From NCBI RefSeq assembly GCF_003143515.1, contig NZ_CP029343.1:2480001-2544000 (forward strand): 64,000 nt of DNA, written 5' to 3'. This document shows, one piece after another, positions 16,656 through 25,334 of the stretch. Made by a program: the position numbers and the translations under genes. How positions within the stretch are numbered: the first letter of the stretch is position 1; the number at the start of each line of letters is the position of its first letter. The DNA comes from Massilia oculi (lineage in GTDB: Bacteria > Pseudomonadota > Gammaproteobacteria > Burkholderiales > Burkholderiaceae_D). The notes beneath the pieces were generated by a model. The model was not told the origin of the DNA. It worked only from the letters and a program-made list of their open reading frames with translations, and did no database searches.

Positions 16656-18635
16656 ATGCATTCCGGTCTCGAACTCACCCTCCTCCTTCTGGGCTGCGCC
16701 GTCCTGGGCGTGGTCGCCTTCCGTAGCCTTCATCTGCCGCCGATGCTCGGCTACCTCGCCGTCGGTGTGCTGATCGGCCCCCACGCCCTGGCCCTGGCCG
16801 AAGACAGCCCGACCACCCATGCGCTGGGCGAGTTCGGGGTCGTGTTCCTGATGTTCTCGATCGGCCTGGAGTTCTCGCTCGGGCAGCTGCGATCGATGCG
16901 GCGCATCGTGTTCGGGCTGGGCCTGGCCCAGGTGGTGTCGACCATCGTGGCCGCCATGGGGATCGGACTGCTGGTGGCCTGGGCCCTGCCCGGCATTCCG
17001 CTCGGCTGGCAGGCCGCCTTCGCGCTGGGCGGCGCGCTGGCGATGTCCTCGACCGCCATCGTCGTCAAGCTGCTCACCGAGCGGCTGGAGCTCGAAAGCG
17101 AGCATGGGCGGCGCATCGTCGGCATCCTGCTGTTCCAGGACCTGGCGGTGGTGCCGCTGTTGATCATGATCCCGGCGCTGGCGCGCGATCCGGAAGACAT
17201 GGCGATCACGCTCGGGGTGGAAGCGGCCAAGGCGGCGCTGGTGCTGGCCCTGCTGCTGTTCTTCGGCCAGAAGCTGATGGGACGCTGGTTCACCATCGTC
17301 GCCAAGCGCCGCTCGCAGGAGCTGTTCATGCTCAACCTGCTGCTGGTGACCCTGGGCGCGGCCTGGATCACCGAGCAGGCCGGCCTGTCGCTGGCCCTCG
17401 GCGCCTTTGTCGCCGGCATGCTGATCTCCGAGACCCCGTACAAGCATCAGGTGGAAGAAGACATCAAGCCGTTCCGCGACGTGCTGCTCGGGCTGTTCTT
17501 CATCACGATCGGCATGCTGCTCGACCTGGGGATGGTGGCCAGGCACTGGTGGCTGGTGCTGCTCCTGCTGGCGTCGGTGCTGCTGCTCAAGTTCGGCCTG
17601 ATCGCGCTGCTCGCGCGCGGCTTCGGGGCATCCCTTGGCACGGCGATGCGCGCCGGCCTGGCGCTGGCCCAGGCGGGGGAATTCAGCTTCGTGCTGCTCA
17701 ATCACGCTTCCGGCTCGAAGCTGGTCGACCCGTTCGTGATGCAGCTGGTGCTGGCCTCGATGGTGCTGTCGATGCTGCTCGCCCCCTTCGTCATCGCCAG
17801 CATGGACCGGATCGTGATGAAGCTGGCGGCCAACGAGTGGATGACGCAGTCGCTGCAGCTGACCAAGCTCGCCACGCGCACCATGAAGACCCAGAACCAT
17901 GTGATCATCGCCGGCTTCGGGCGCAACGGCCAGCGCCTGGCCGCCCTGCTGAAGGAAGAGGCGCAGCCATGGCATGCGCTCGACCTCGATCCGGAACGGG
18001 TGCAAGAAGCGCAGGCGGCCGGCGCCACCGTCTCGTACGGCGACGCGGCGCGCCGCGAAAGCCTGGTCGCGGCCGGCGTCAATCGCGCCAGCGCACTGGT
18101 GATCACCTTCGCCGACACGCGGCTGGCCTTGAAGGTGCTGAACCTGGTCCATGAGCTGGCCCCGAGCTTGCCGGTGATCGTGCGCAGCTATGACGATCGG
18201 GACACGGACATGCTGAAGGCGGCCGGCGCCACCGAAGTGGTGCCCGAGGCGCTGGAAAGCAGCCTGATGCTGGCCTCGCACGCGCTGGTGACCCTGGGCG
18301 TGCCGCTGCGGCGCGTGGTGCACCGCGTGCAGGCCGCGCGCGAGGAACGCTATGCTGCCTTGCGCGGCTACTTCCATGGGGCCGGCGACAATGGCGCCGA
18401 TCTCGAGCCAGGGCATGTGCGGCTGCATTCGGTGCGGCTGCACGCACAGGCCGGCGCGGTCGGCCGCAGCCTGGCCGACCTGGGGCTTGGCGATGTGGCG
18501 GCGGAAGTGGCGGCGCTGCGGCGTGGCGGGGAAGACGTCGAGCCCGGGCCGGATGTGGTGCTGGCCGAGGGCGACGTGGTGGTGGTGCGCGGGGATGGCG
18601 AGGCGGTCAGCCGGGCCGAGGACAGATTGTTGTGA
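16656..18635 (+). CDS. KefB/KefC-type monovalent cation:proton antiporter (CPA2)
   Basis: The 659-residue protein has an N-terminal Na+/H+ exchanger-type membrane domain of about 12-13 segments (to residue 385), including FSIGLEFS, SSTAIVVKLL, and LLFQDLAVVPLLIMIP, where the aspartate is the ion-site residue of CPA2 exchangers. An RCK/TrkA-N domain begins near 412 (HVIIAGFGRNGQRLAAL), followed by a TrkA-C domain up to the end. This is the layout of YbaL and KefB/KefC-type potassium efflux systems. No kefF/kefG-like ancillary flavoprotein is adjacent, so gating by glutathione conjugates cannot be claimed. It is divergent from kdsD and convergent with the diguanylate cyclase gene, with no spacer. 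Confidence 0.87.
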   Translation: MHSGLELTLLLLGCAVLGVVAFRSLHLPPMLGYLAVGVLIGPHALALAEDSPTTHALGEFGVVFLMFSIGLEFSLGQLRSMRRIVFGLGLAQVVSTIVAAMGIGLLVAWALPGIPLGWQAAFALGGALAMSSTAIVVKLLTERLELESEHGRRIVGILLFQDLAVVPLLIMIPALARDPEDMAITLGVEAAKAALVLALLLFFGQKLMGRWFTIVAKRRSQELFMLNLLLVTLGAAWITEQAGLSLALGAFVAGMLISETPYKHQVEEDIKPFRDVLLGLFFITIGMLLDLGMVARHWWLVLLLLASVLLLKFGLIALLARGFGASLGTAMRAGLALAQAGEFSFVLLNHASGSKLVDPFVMQLVLASMVLSMLLAPFVIASMDRIVMKLAANEWMTQSLQLTKLATRTMKTQNHVIIAGFGRNGQRLAALLKEEAQPWHALDLDPERVQEAQAAGATVSYGDAARRESLVAAGVNRASALVITFADTRLALKVLNLVHELAPSLPVIVRSYDDRDTDMLKAAGATEVVPEALESSLMLASHALVTLGVPLRRVVHRVQAAREERYAALRGYFHGAGDNGADLEPGHVRLHSVRLHAQAGAVGRSLADLGLGDVAAEVAALRRGGEDVEPGPDVVLAEGDVVVVRGDGEAVSRAEDRLL

Positions 18636-19766
18636 TTACGCGAACGTGACGACCTTGTTGCGGCCACCGGCCTTGGCCTGGTACAGCGCCGCATCGGCCG
18701 ATGCCACGAGTTCCTGCGCGACGCCTTCGATCGCGTTGTCGCGCGCACGATCGGACAACTGCGCCGATAGCGCGGCGACGCCGATCGACACCGTCACGTC
18801 GACCCGCTCGCCGCTGCTCAGGCTCACCGGCTCGGCGGCCACGCTGGCGCGGATACGCTGCGCGACGGTGCTCGCGCTTTCCAGGTCGGCGTCGATCAGC
18901 AGCACCACGAATTCTTCGCCGCCGAAGCGGCCCAGCGCATCCGACATGCGCAACTCTGCCTTGATGCGGCCGCACACCTCGCGCAGGACGTCGTCGCCAC
19001 CCTGGTGGCCAACCGTGTCGTTGACGCGCTTGAAGTGGTCGATGTCGATGTACATGCAGGACAGGCGATAGCCCTGGCGCCGGGCGCGCGCGATCTCTTC
19101 GAGCAGGCGGCGGTCCATGTAGCGGCGGTTGTAGACGCCGGTGAGCGAATCGGTGAGGCCGATGTATTTCAGCATCTCGTTGCTGATCACGTTTTCGAGG
19201 CAGATCGCGATGATCGAGCCCATGTGCTCGACGAAATCGGTGCCCAGGTTCGGCGTGAAGCGGGTCGGGTCGGTGCTGCCCAGGTTCAGGCTGCCGATCA
19301 GGCGCGTATTGCGCAGCAGCGGCACCAGGGCCACGCTCTGCAGGCCGGCGGGCGGATGCGGAAACACGGCGCAGTGCTGCGACGGCGCATAGGCGCCCAG
19401 GATCGGACGCGGACGGCGCTCGGGCGACATGTCGAAGCCGAGTTCCACCGCATGCTCGCAGAACATCAGGTTGGGGAACCCCTCGAAATCGACGCCCAGT
19501 CGGTGCATGACGGTATAGATGTCGGCATCCGGGTCGACCAGCGACAGGGTGACGGTGTCCAGTTCCGAGATCACCGGCAGCGTGCGGAAGATCGTGCCGA
19601 CCAGCTCCGGAAAGCTGCCGGCGCCCACGATCTGCAGGTCGAAGGCCTGGTGGCGGCACATGATTTCGTGGTTGCGTTCGGCCTGCTCGAGCAGGTACGC
19701 CATGCGCGCGCGCAAGGTCTCGTTTTCCGCCATCAGTTCTCGCGTCGACGCGCTCGGCTCATGCAT
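18636..19766 (-). CDS. Diguanylate cyclase with DUF484/GAF-like sensor domain
   Basis: The protein (376 residues) starts with a coiled helix (ENETLRARMAYLLEQAERN), followed by a DUF484/GAF-like domain (about 40-190) and a GGDEF domain (about 205-376). The active-site signature is GGEEF near residue 280, and the substrate-side DIDHFKRVND motif is intact, so it should make cyclic di-GMP. No RxxD inhibitory site is evident just before GGEEF. There are no membrane segments, so it is probably cytosolic. The stop codon lies directly against the end of the convergent antiporter gene. Confidence 0.88.
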   Translation of the reverse strand: MHEPSASTRELMAENETLRARMAYLLEQAERNHEIMCRHQAFDLQIVGAGSFPELVGTIFRTLPVISELDTVTLSLVDPDADIYTVMHRLGVDFEGFPNLMFCEHAVELGFDMSPERRPRPILGAYAPSQHCAVFPHPPAGLQSVALVPLLRNTRLIGSLNLGSTDPTRFTPNLGTDFVEHMGSIIAICLENVISNEMLKYIGLTDSLTGVYNRRYMDRRLLEEIARARRQGYRLSCMYIDIDHFKRVNDTVGHQGGDDVLREVCGRIKAELRMSDALGRFGGEEFVVLLIDADLESASTVAQRIRASVAAEPVSLSSGERVDVTVSIGVAALSAQLSDRARDNAIEGVAQELVASADAALYQAKAGGRNKVVTFA

Positions 19767-19915
19767 GGAGCATTCCTTTCAGCAATAACCGTAACATTAC
19801 GCCATCCACTCTTGCTTGGATATGAAAAACCGCTTGTCAATATCGTGGAAGACGCGGGAATGGGCGATTTTGCGACACTGTCGCGGTGTCGCCGGCGCTT
19901 GGCCTGTCCTGGTGC

Positions 19916-20761
19916 TTAGAAAGCAAGCTCGGCGTTTAGTTCCTGGCCCACGCGCAGGGTGCGGCCGATGCCGTCCTGGACGATGACGTTCATGCCCATC
20001 GTGACGGCGCCTTCCATGCGGGCGTTGGCGCGGTAGGTCTGCAGGATGTCGAGGGGATCGGGGCCGGGGATGCCGGTGGCCTGGTCGACCGATGGGATGG
20101 GGCAGCGGGCGCAGGGTTTGACAGGACGCAGCTTGATCTCGCCATCGCTGAAAGTCTCCACGAAGTCTTCTTCGAAGGCGTCGATGCCTTCCACGACCAT
20201 ATTGGGACGAAAGCGGTTCATGGGCAGCGCGGCGCGCCCGGCGCTTGTCAGCTTGGCATTCAGGTCGTCGAGCGAGGACTGGCCGATCAGCAGGATCGGG
20301 TAGCCGTCCGAGAAGCGTGCGGCGGCGGGCAGGCCGCCGGTCCATGGGCTGATCTTCGGACGCACGACGTCGGGGTGGAAGCGCACCAGGCGGCATGGGG
20401 CGCCGACGGCGTCGGAGAACCAGGCGGCGGCATTGTCGCCGCAGTCGGCGGCCAGGACGTGGTCGTCCCAGATCAGCACTTCGAGCGTTGGCGCCTGGAG
20501 GTCGTGCGCCAGCGCCAGGCGGATTGGCTGCATGCCGGGGGCCTCGACCACCAGATCGTCACCTTCGACCCGCGGCGCGATGGTCGCCATGCGCGGGTAT
20601 TCGCGCTGGGTCAGGAACAGGCCTTCGCGCGTCACCACCATCCATTCGCGGTCATGCACGCCGTTTGCCGACAGTCCGTCGAGGGCAAGCGTCGCTTCGG
20701 GCACGGACAGGCCGGCGCAGGACTTGATCGGATAAAGGAGGAGCTCGGAGACGGTGGCCAT
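19916..20761 (-). CDS. MOSC domain protein (YcbX-like)
   Basis: The 281-residue protein has a MOSC N-terminal beta-barrel domain (SELLLYPIKSCAGLSV at residues 5-20) and a C-terminal MOSC domain with RFRPNMVVEG and KPCARCPIPSVDQATG. In YcbX the conserved cysteine of this region binds the molybdenum cofactor for reduction of N-hydroxylated compounds; the same role is likely but not shown. Starts at ATG 20761 or ATG 20788 (MASHHPDHS) are both possible; neither has a good ribosome-binding site. A hairpin GCGACAC-N7-GTGTCGC about 20-50 bases after the stop may help end the transcript. Confidence 0.82.
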   Translation of the reverse strand: MATVSELLLYPIKSCAGLSVPEATLALDGLSANGVHDREWMVVTREGLFLTQREYPRMATIAPRVEGDDLVVEAPGMQPIRLALAHDLQAPTLEVLIWDDHVLAADCGDNAAAWFSDAVGAPCRLVRFHPDVVRPKISPWTGGLPAAARFSDGYPILLIGQSSLDDLNAKLTSAGRAALPMNRFRPNMVVEGIDAFEEDFVETFSDGEIKLRPVKPCARCPIPSVDQATGIPGPDPLDILQTYRANARMEGAVTMGMNVIVQDGIGRTLRVGQELNAELAF

Positions 20762-20828
20762 GCTGTGATCGGGATGGTGGGAAGCCATCAGTATGGCAGC
20801 AATCGGCGCTGCCGGCACCATTCCGAAA

Positions 20829-20850
20829 GGCGGATTCGATGGAATCCGCC
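20829..20850. repeat. REP-like palindrome 3 (GGCGGATTC/GAATCCGCC)
   Basis: Perfect 9-bp arms flank a GATG loop between the MOSC gene and the helicase-like gene. It stands 12 bases after the helicase stop codon on the minus strand and lacks a T-run. It resembles the intergenic palindromes at 4968 and 8630. Confidence 0.5.
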
Positions 20851-20861
20851 CTCCCCTTGCG

Positions 20862-22436
20862 TCAGCCCTCGACCGTCTCGCGGCTGCGTTCCACCAGATA
20901 CGTCGCCAGCAGGCCGGACGGCAGCGCAGTCCGGCCTGCATCGAACACCTTGCGGTTGCCGATGACGATGAAGCTGTCCCTGGCGCGCGATACCGCGACG
21001 TTCAGCATGTTCGGCTTCTGGTCGAAGAAGGCGCCGCCATTGAAATTCTCGCCATAGGTCGGCGAGAACAGCACGATGGCGCGCTCGGCGCCCTGCAGCG
21101 CATGCACGGTGCCGACCGTCAGGCGGCTGTCCTTGCGCAGCAGGTCCGGCATGTCGCGGCGCAGGCGCCGCTCGATGGCGCCCGCCTGCGCGGCGAACGG
21201 GGTCACGATGCCCACCAGTTGCCAGATCGGCGTCGGCTTGCCGGCGTCATCGAGGTAATGCCGTTCGATGGTCTCGCGGTGGGCTTTGATCCAGTCGACG
21301 ACCGCGGCCGCCTCGAGCTCGTTGTAGCGGCTGCCGCCGCGCCGCGCATCCCTGCCCCCGACGTGGATCAGTTCGAATGGCGGCAGGATTCGCTTGGCGG
21401 GCGACAGCGATGCGCGTTTCGGTTCGAGCCGGCCCTCGTAGATCAGCCGGTTGCAGTAATCGATCAGTTCCGGCACGCAGCGGCGGTGTTCGGTCAGCAT
21501 CAGGCCGCGCACGTCCTCGTACTGCTGGACCATGCAGCTGCGGTTGGCGATGCGCATCAGGCTCCCGCTGGCCGATGCATAACCGCCCTGCTCCAGGCGG
21601 TCGTAGGCGGGGTCGTGGAAGGCCGGCGCCAGGCCGAACTTGACGGCGTTGGCGCGGTCGGTCGCTTCACCGCTGTTCCAGACCGGCTCGATCTGGAAGG
21701 TGTCGCCGACCACCAGCGCGCGCCGCGCCAGGGCGAACATCGGCGCGCCGATATCGGGCGAGACCTGCCCCGCCTCGTCCACCACCAGCAGGTCGATCGT
21801 GTTCCAGAACGGCATGTCTTCGCCTTCCCAGGCGGTGAAGAACGACGGCGCCATGTGGAAGTTCGACACCAGGCAGGGAGCGAGCTTGGCGAAGCGGCGG
21901 TATTTGGCTTCGAGCTTGCTGCGCCCCTTCGTATCCTTGATGCCGCTCCTGATGCGGTGCCGCACTTCCAGGATCCACTGGCCCGACCAGTACCAGTCGG
22001 CGACGGCGAACATGCGCGCGCGTACCTTCTTGTCCAGGTGTTCGTTCAGGTTGGACAGGCTGGCGTCGAGCAGTTCCGGATCGTCGCCGGCCACGTCGCG
22101 CCAGGCGGCGAAGGCGCTGGTGATGCGGGAGCGCTCCGTCTCGGCCCGCGCCATCTCCTGCTTGACCTCGTCCCCCTGGCGCGCGAGCTCCCCTTTCAAG
22201 GCGAGCAGCTCGGCCACGGTATCGTTCTTGCGCTGCAGCGCTTCCTTCTTGAGTGTATGGAAATGCCCCGGCACGCCGTCGGCGCGGTGCCGGAGGTCGG
22301 CGGTCAGCGGATGCGCCATCAACACCTGGCGGTCGCGCGCCATGCGGCGCCGGCGCACGGCCGGCACGAAACTGAACAGGTCGAGCCAGATCGAGGCGTC
22401 GGCCAGGTAGGCCGCCCATGACTTCTCGGCCTGCAT
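20862..22436 (-). CDS. C-terminal half of the interrupted helicase-like protein
   Basis: From ATG 22436 this 524-residue frame continues the coiled coil, then shows motif II DLLVVDEAGQVSPDI near residue 218, a VVGDTFQIEPVW motif III, LTEHRRCVPELIDYCN (motif IV region), TVHALQGAERAIVLFSPTYG (motif V) and NVAVSRARDSFIVIGN (motif VI). No ribosome-binding site is seen before ATG 22436, so separate translation is doubtful. Confidence 0.6.
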   Translation of the reverse strand: MQAEKSWAAYLADASIWLDLFSFVPAVRRRRMARDRQVLMAHPLTADLRHRADGVPGHFHTLKKEALQRKNDTVAELLALKGELARQGDEVKQEMARAETERSRITSAFAAWRDVAGDDPELLDASLSNLNEHLDKKVRARMFAVADWYWSGQWILEVRHRIRSGIKDTKGRSKLEAKYRRFAKLAPCLVSNFHMAPSFFTAWEGEDMPFWNTIDLLVVDEAGQVSPDIGAPMFALARRALVVGDTFQIEPVWNSGEATDRANAVKFGLAPAFHDPAYDRLEQGGYASASGSLMRIANRSCMVQQYEDVRGLMLTEHRRCVPELIDYCNRLIYEGRLEPKRASLSPAKRILPPFELIHVGGRDARRGGSRYNELEAAAVVDWIKAHRETIERHYLDDAGKPTPIWQLVGIVTPFAAQAGAIERRLRRDMPDLLRKDSRLTVGTVHALQGAERAIVLFSPTYGENFNGGAFFDQKPNMLNVAVSRARDSFIVIGNRKVFDAGRTALPSGLLATYLVERSRETVEG

Positions 22437-22457
22437 GATGTCGTCGCGGCGCGCCTC

Positions 22458-23969
22458 TTAGGCGCGCAAAGCGGCGTCGGCGGCCTGCTCGCTCTCGTCC
22501 AGGCGCGCGCGCAGCTGCGCCAGCTGTTCACGGCAACGCGTGAGTTCCTCATTCAAGGTCGCCAGCAAGGCGCGGTACGAGGCGACGGCGCCGTCGTCGA
22601 CATCCTGGCCGAGCGCATGGAACAGCGTATGGCGCGCCGCCACCAGCGTGTCGAGGCGGGCGGCCAGCGCTTTCAGTTCGGCGTGCAGGTCGTGGACCAC
22701 GGTGCCGACGCCATCGCCGCGCCGCCTGAAATGCATCGCCGCGCAGTCGAGATAATGGCGCTCCGCCGCCGCCAGCATTTCCGGCGTCTCGAACTCCTCG
22801 AAGGGGTGGCTCTTGCCGGTGCAGACCGGATGCCCGGTCTGGCGCGATTCGGACGCCAGGAACAGCCCGAAGCCGCGCCCGTAGGGATGCCAGCGCCGAT
22901 GCCCGGTCTCGGCCGAGATTTTCGCAAAGCTGTCGAGCACGTTCTCGACCGCCTTCACATTGGTCGAGGCAACCACGATCAGCGGGCAATCGCCGCCGGC
23001 CAGGGCCGCATCGACCCAGAGCTGGGCCACGACGCTTTGCAGCAAGGTGGTCTTGCCGGTGCCGGGCGGCCCGTTCACCGCCAGGATCTGTCCCTCGCCC
23101 AGGCGCTGCAATTCGACCATCGCCGTGCGTTGGGACGGCGACAAGTGGTGAAGCGGATGCATGTGGCCGACCGTCTGGCCGTCATACGGCGCGGTCTGCT
23201 GCAGCGGCAGCGGCGCGCGCGCCGGCCGGTCGGCAATGGTGCGCAAGGTGTCGAGCAGCGGCGTGGGGGGGCCCTCGGCGACGATCCGGTCGTACAGCTT
23301 CAGGAGATGCCGCGCGACGATCGGCGGCTCGTAGGGCATGCCGTGCCAGCCCGACACCAGGCGGTGCTCGTCCAGCACGAAATCCGGCAGCCGCTGGCCT
23401 GACCCGGCCGGCGCCATTGCGGAAAGCCCGGGCAGCCCGGCGCCCGTCACGGCTTCGAACAGGCGCGCCGCCACGTGGAAGGTATCGCCCATGCCGGTTG
23501 CCTGCTCCGGCAGCGCGCCGATGAATGCGTCGACACTGGCCAGCGCGCCGACCGACGTGCGCTGCAGGGTCGGCTCCAGCAGCTCGCGCGGAATCCACGG
23601 CATGCGCTCGGGATCGGGCGACAGCCCGCCCTGGCGATCCAGCAGGCAGGGGATGCACAGCACCGAGGCGCCCTTGTGCAGCTCGGCGCCGTCCTGCTTG
23701 GCGCCATGGCTCGCTTCCAGCGCCAGGCGGGCCGGAATCAGCACGAAGGGGATGCGGCCGCCCCGTTCCAGCTTGCTGGCATTGAACTGCGCCTCGATCC
23801 AGCTCGCCAGGTCGGGCGCGGCTTGCGCGACCCGCCACGCGCCGTCGTTTTCCGCGAGCGCGATCGGTTTGCTGTCGGGCGCCACCTCGGGATGCAGCAG
23901 GCTGACTTCGGCCAGTGCGGCGCGCCAGTACGGCAAGGGCAGCAAGCGGTTCTGGACTGTATCGTTCAT
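22458..23969 (-). CDS. N-terminal half of the interrupted helicase-like protein
   Basis: The 503-residue product contains an N-terminal region of unknown function, the Walker A motif NGPPGTGKTTLLQS near residue 298-311, and motif Ia-like VVASTNVKAVENVL, then a coiled-coil region rich in LRARLDESEQ. It ends at TAA 22458-22460. ATG 23969 (MNDTVQNRLLPLPY) is preferred to a codon 23 further up since AGGAAA precedes it. Without the C-terminal half it lacks the Walker B/motif II and should not hydrolyse ATP alone. Confidence 0.7.
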   Translation of the reverse strand: MNDTVQNRLLPLPYWRAALAEVSLLHPEVAPDSKPIALAENDGAWRVAQAAPDLASWIEAQFNASKLERGGRIPFVLIPARLALEASHGAKQDGAELHKGASVLCIPCLLDRQGGLSPDPERMPWIPRELLEPTLQRTSVGALASVDAFIGALPEQATGMGDTFHVAARLFEAVTGAGLPGLSAMAPAGSGQRLPDFVLDEHRLVSGWHGMPYEPPIVARHLLKLYDRIVAEGPPTPLLDTLRTIADRPARAPLPLQQTAPYDGQTVGHMHPLHHLSPSQRTAMVELQRLGEGQILAVNGPPGTGKTTLLQSVVAQLWVDAALAGGDCPLIVVASTNVKAVENVLDSFAKISAETGHRRWHPYGRGFGLFLASESRQTGHPVCTGKSHPFEEFETPEMLAAAERHYLDCAAMHFRRRGDGVGTVVHDLHAELKALAARLDTLVAARHTLFHALGQDVDDGAVASYRALLATLNEELTRCREQLAQLRARLDESEQAADAALRA

Positions 23970-24036
23970 GTTTTCCTGTAGCTCAACCGTATCCAGACGG
24001 CATGCCTTATTGTTTTTGTATAAGCCAAAAAACAAC

Positions 24037-24059
24037 AAGCCCTTCGGAAGGAAGGGCTT
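24037..24059 (-). terminator. Terminator of ychF
   Basis: On the minus strand AAGCCCTTC and GAAGGGCTT form a perfect 9-bp stem with a 5-base loop, followed by GTTGTTTTTTGG. It lies about 35 bases after the ychF stop and just before the helicase-like gene. Confidence 0.85.
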
Positions 24060-24092
24060 GCGTCGGGTCGGGCGCAGTGCGCGCCCGGTGGA

Positions 24093-25184
24093 TCAGACGT
24101 TGAACAGGAAGTTCAGCACATCCCCATCCTTGACAATGTATTCCTTGCCCTCAGCGCGCATCTTGCCCGCTTCCTTGGCGCCCGCCTCGCCCTTGTAGGT
24201 GAGGAAGTCGTCATACGAAATCGTCTGCGCGCGAATGAAGCCGCGCTCGAAGTCGGTATGGATCACGCCCGCGGCCTGCGGCGCGGTGGCGCCGATCGGC
24301 ACGGTCCAGGCGCGCACTTCCTTCACGCCGGCGGTGAAATAGGTCTGCAGGCCCAGCAGCTTGAACGCCGCGCGGATCAGGCGATCCAGGCCCGGCTCGT
24401 CCATGCCCATATCGTTCAGGAAGTCGACCTTGTCGGCATCGTCCATCTCGGCGATTTCCGATTCGATCGCGGCGCAGATGGCGACGATCGGGGCGTTCTG
24501 CTTGTTGGCGAACTCGGTCAGCTGGTCCAGCAGCGGGTTATCCTTGAAACCGGTATCCGACACGTTGGCCACGAACATCGCCGGCTTGGCGGTAATCAGG
24601 TGCAGCGGATAGATGATGGCCATCTCTTCCTTGTCCAGGCCCATGGTGCGCACCGGCTGGCCTTCGTTCAGGTGCGGCATCAGGCGCTCCAGCAGGGCGA
24701 CCAGCTTGGCCGCGTCCTTGTCGCCCGAGCGCGCCTTCTTCTGTTCGCGGTGGATGGCTTTCTCGACGGTGCCCATGTCGGCCAGCGCCAGTTCGGTCTG
24801 GATGACTTCGATGTCGTCGATCGGGCTGACCTTGCCGGCCACGTGGATCACGTTCGGGTCTTCGAAGCAGCGCACCACGTTGACGATGGCGTCGGTTTCG
24901 CGGATGTGCGACAGGAACTGGTTGCCCAGGCCCTCGCCCTTCGACGCGCCGGCCACCAGGCCCGCGATGTCGACGAATTCGACGATGGCCTTGACCACGC
25001 GTTCCGGCTTGACGATGGCGGAGAGCGCGTCGATGCGCGGATCCGGCACCTCGACCACGCCCACGTTCGGCTCGATGGTGCAGAACGGGTAGTTCTCAGC
25101 CGGGATGCCGGCCTTGGTCAGTGCGTTGAACAGGGTGGATTTGCCAACGTTGGGCAGGCCGACGATGCCGCATTTGAGGGTCAT
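24093..25184 (-). CDS. ychF: Redox-regulated ATPase YchF (OLA1 family)
   Basis: YchF is an Obg-family P-loop protein that prefers ATP, binds ribosomes and affects the oxidative stress response. The 363-residue length is exact for the family. The G1 motif GLPNVGKST is at 9-17, G3 [16 protein letters not shown] near 73, and the G4 position reads NVSD rather than NKxD, as expected for the ATP-specific branch. The C-terminal TGS domain is present ([18 protein letters not shown] segment near 320). In betaproteobacteria it commonly follows pth; here two other genes lie between. Confidence 0.96.
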   Translation of the reverse strand: MTLKCGIVGLPNVGKSTLFNALTKAGIPAENYPFCTIEPNVGVVEVPDPRIDALSAIVKPERVVKAIVEFVDIAGLVAGASKGEGLGNQFLSHIRETDAIVNVVRCFEDPNVIHVAGKVSPIDDIEVIQTELALADMGTVEKAIHREQKKARSGDKDAAKLVALLERLMPHLNEGQPVRTMGLDKEEMAIIYPLHLITAKPAMFVANVSDTGFKDNPLLDQLTEFANKQNAPIVAICAAIESEIAEMDDADKVDFLNDMGMDEPGLDRLIRAAFKLLGLQTYFTAGVKEVRAWTVPIGATAPQAAGVIHTDFERGFIRAQTISYDDFLTYKGEAGAKEAGKMRAEGKEYIVKDGDVLNFLFNV

Positions 25185-25334
25185 GGATACTATTCCTAAT
25201 TCGGTAAGCGCGCGGTGAGCGCGAGCGATCGATCGACCGCCCTAAACCCTGCATTGTAACCCGGACAGGCTTGACTGCCGCAAAAAACGGCGCTTTCCGT
25301 GCCCGTTGCAATGGTTGGTTTCTACTGTGACAAG

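Larger units (their letters stand above)
20862..23969 (-). pseudogene. Superfamily 1 helicase-like AAA ATPase gene interrupted by one in-frame TAA
   Basis: Two adjacent open frames are in the same phase and are separated by a single TAA at 22458-22460. Read through, they give one protein of about 1035 codons: N-terminal domain, Walker A (about residue 300), a long coiled-coil insert containing the stop (codon 504), then motif II DEAGQ and the C-terminal helicase motifs. The codons between the TAA and the next ATG (22436) encode EARRDDI, which continues the helix pattern. This looks like one AAA_11/AAA_12 (Upf1/DNA2-type) gene broken by a nonsense change, or a base-call error. Neither half alone has both nucleotide-binding motifs. 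The stop sits inside an 8-bp inverted repeat GCGCGCCT-N3-AGGCGCGC. Confidence 0.75.

Noticed and set aside
19880..19910. GCGACAC-N7-GTGTCGC hairpin after the MOSC gene
   Set aside because: The stem is only 7 bp and no T-run follows on the minus strand, so it was not listed as a terminator.
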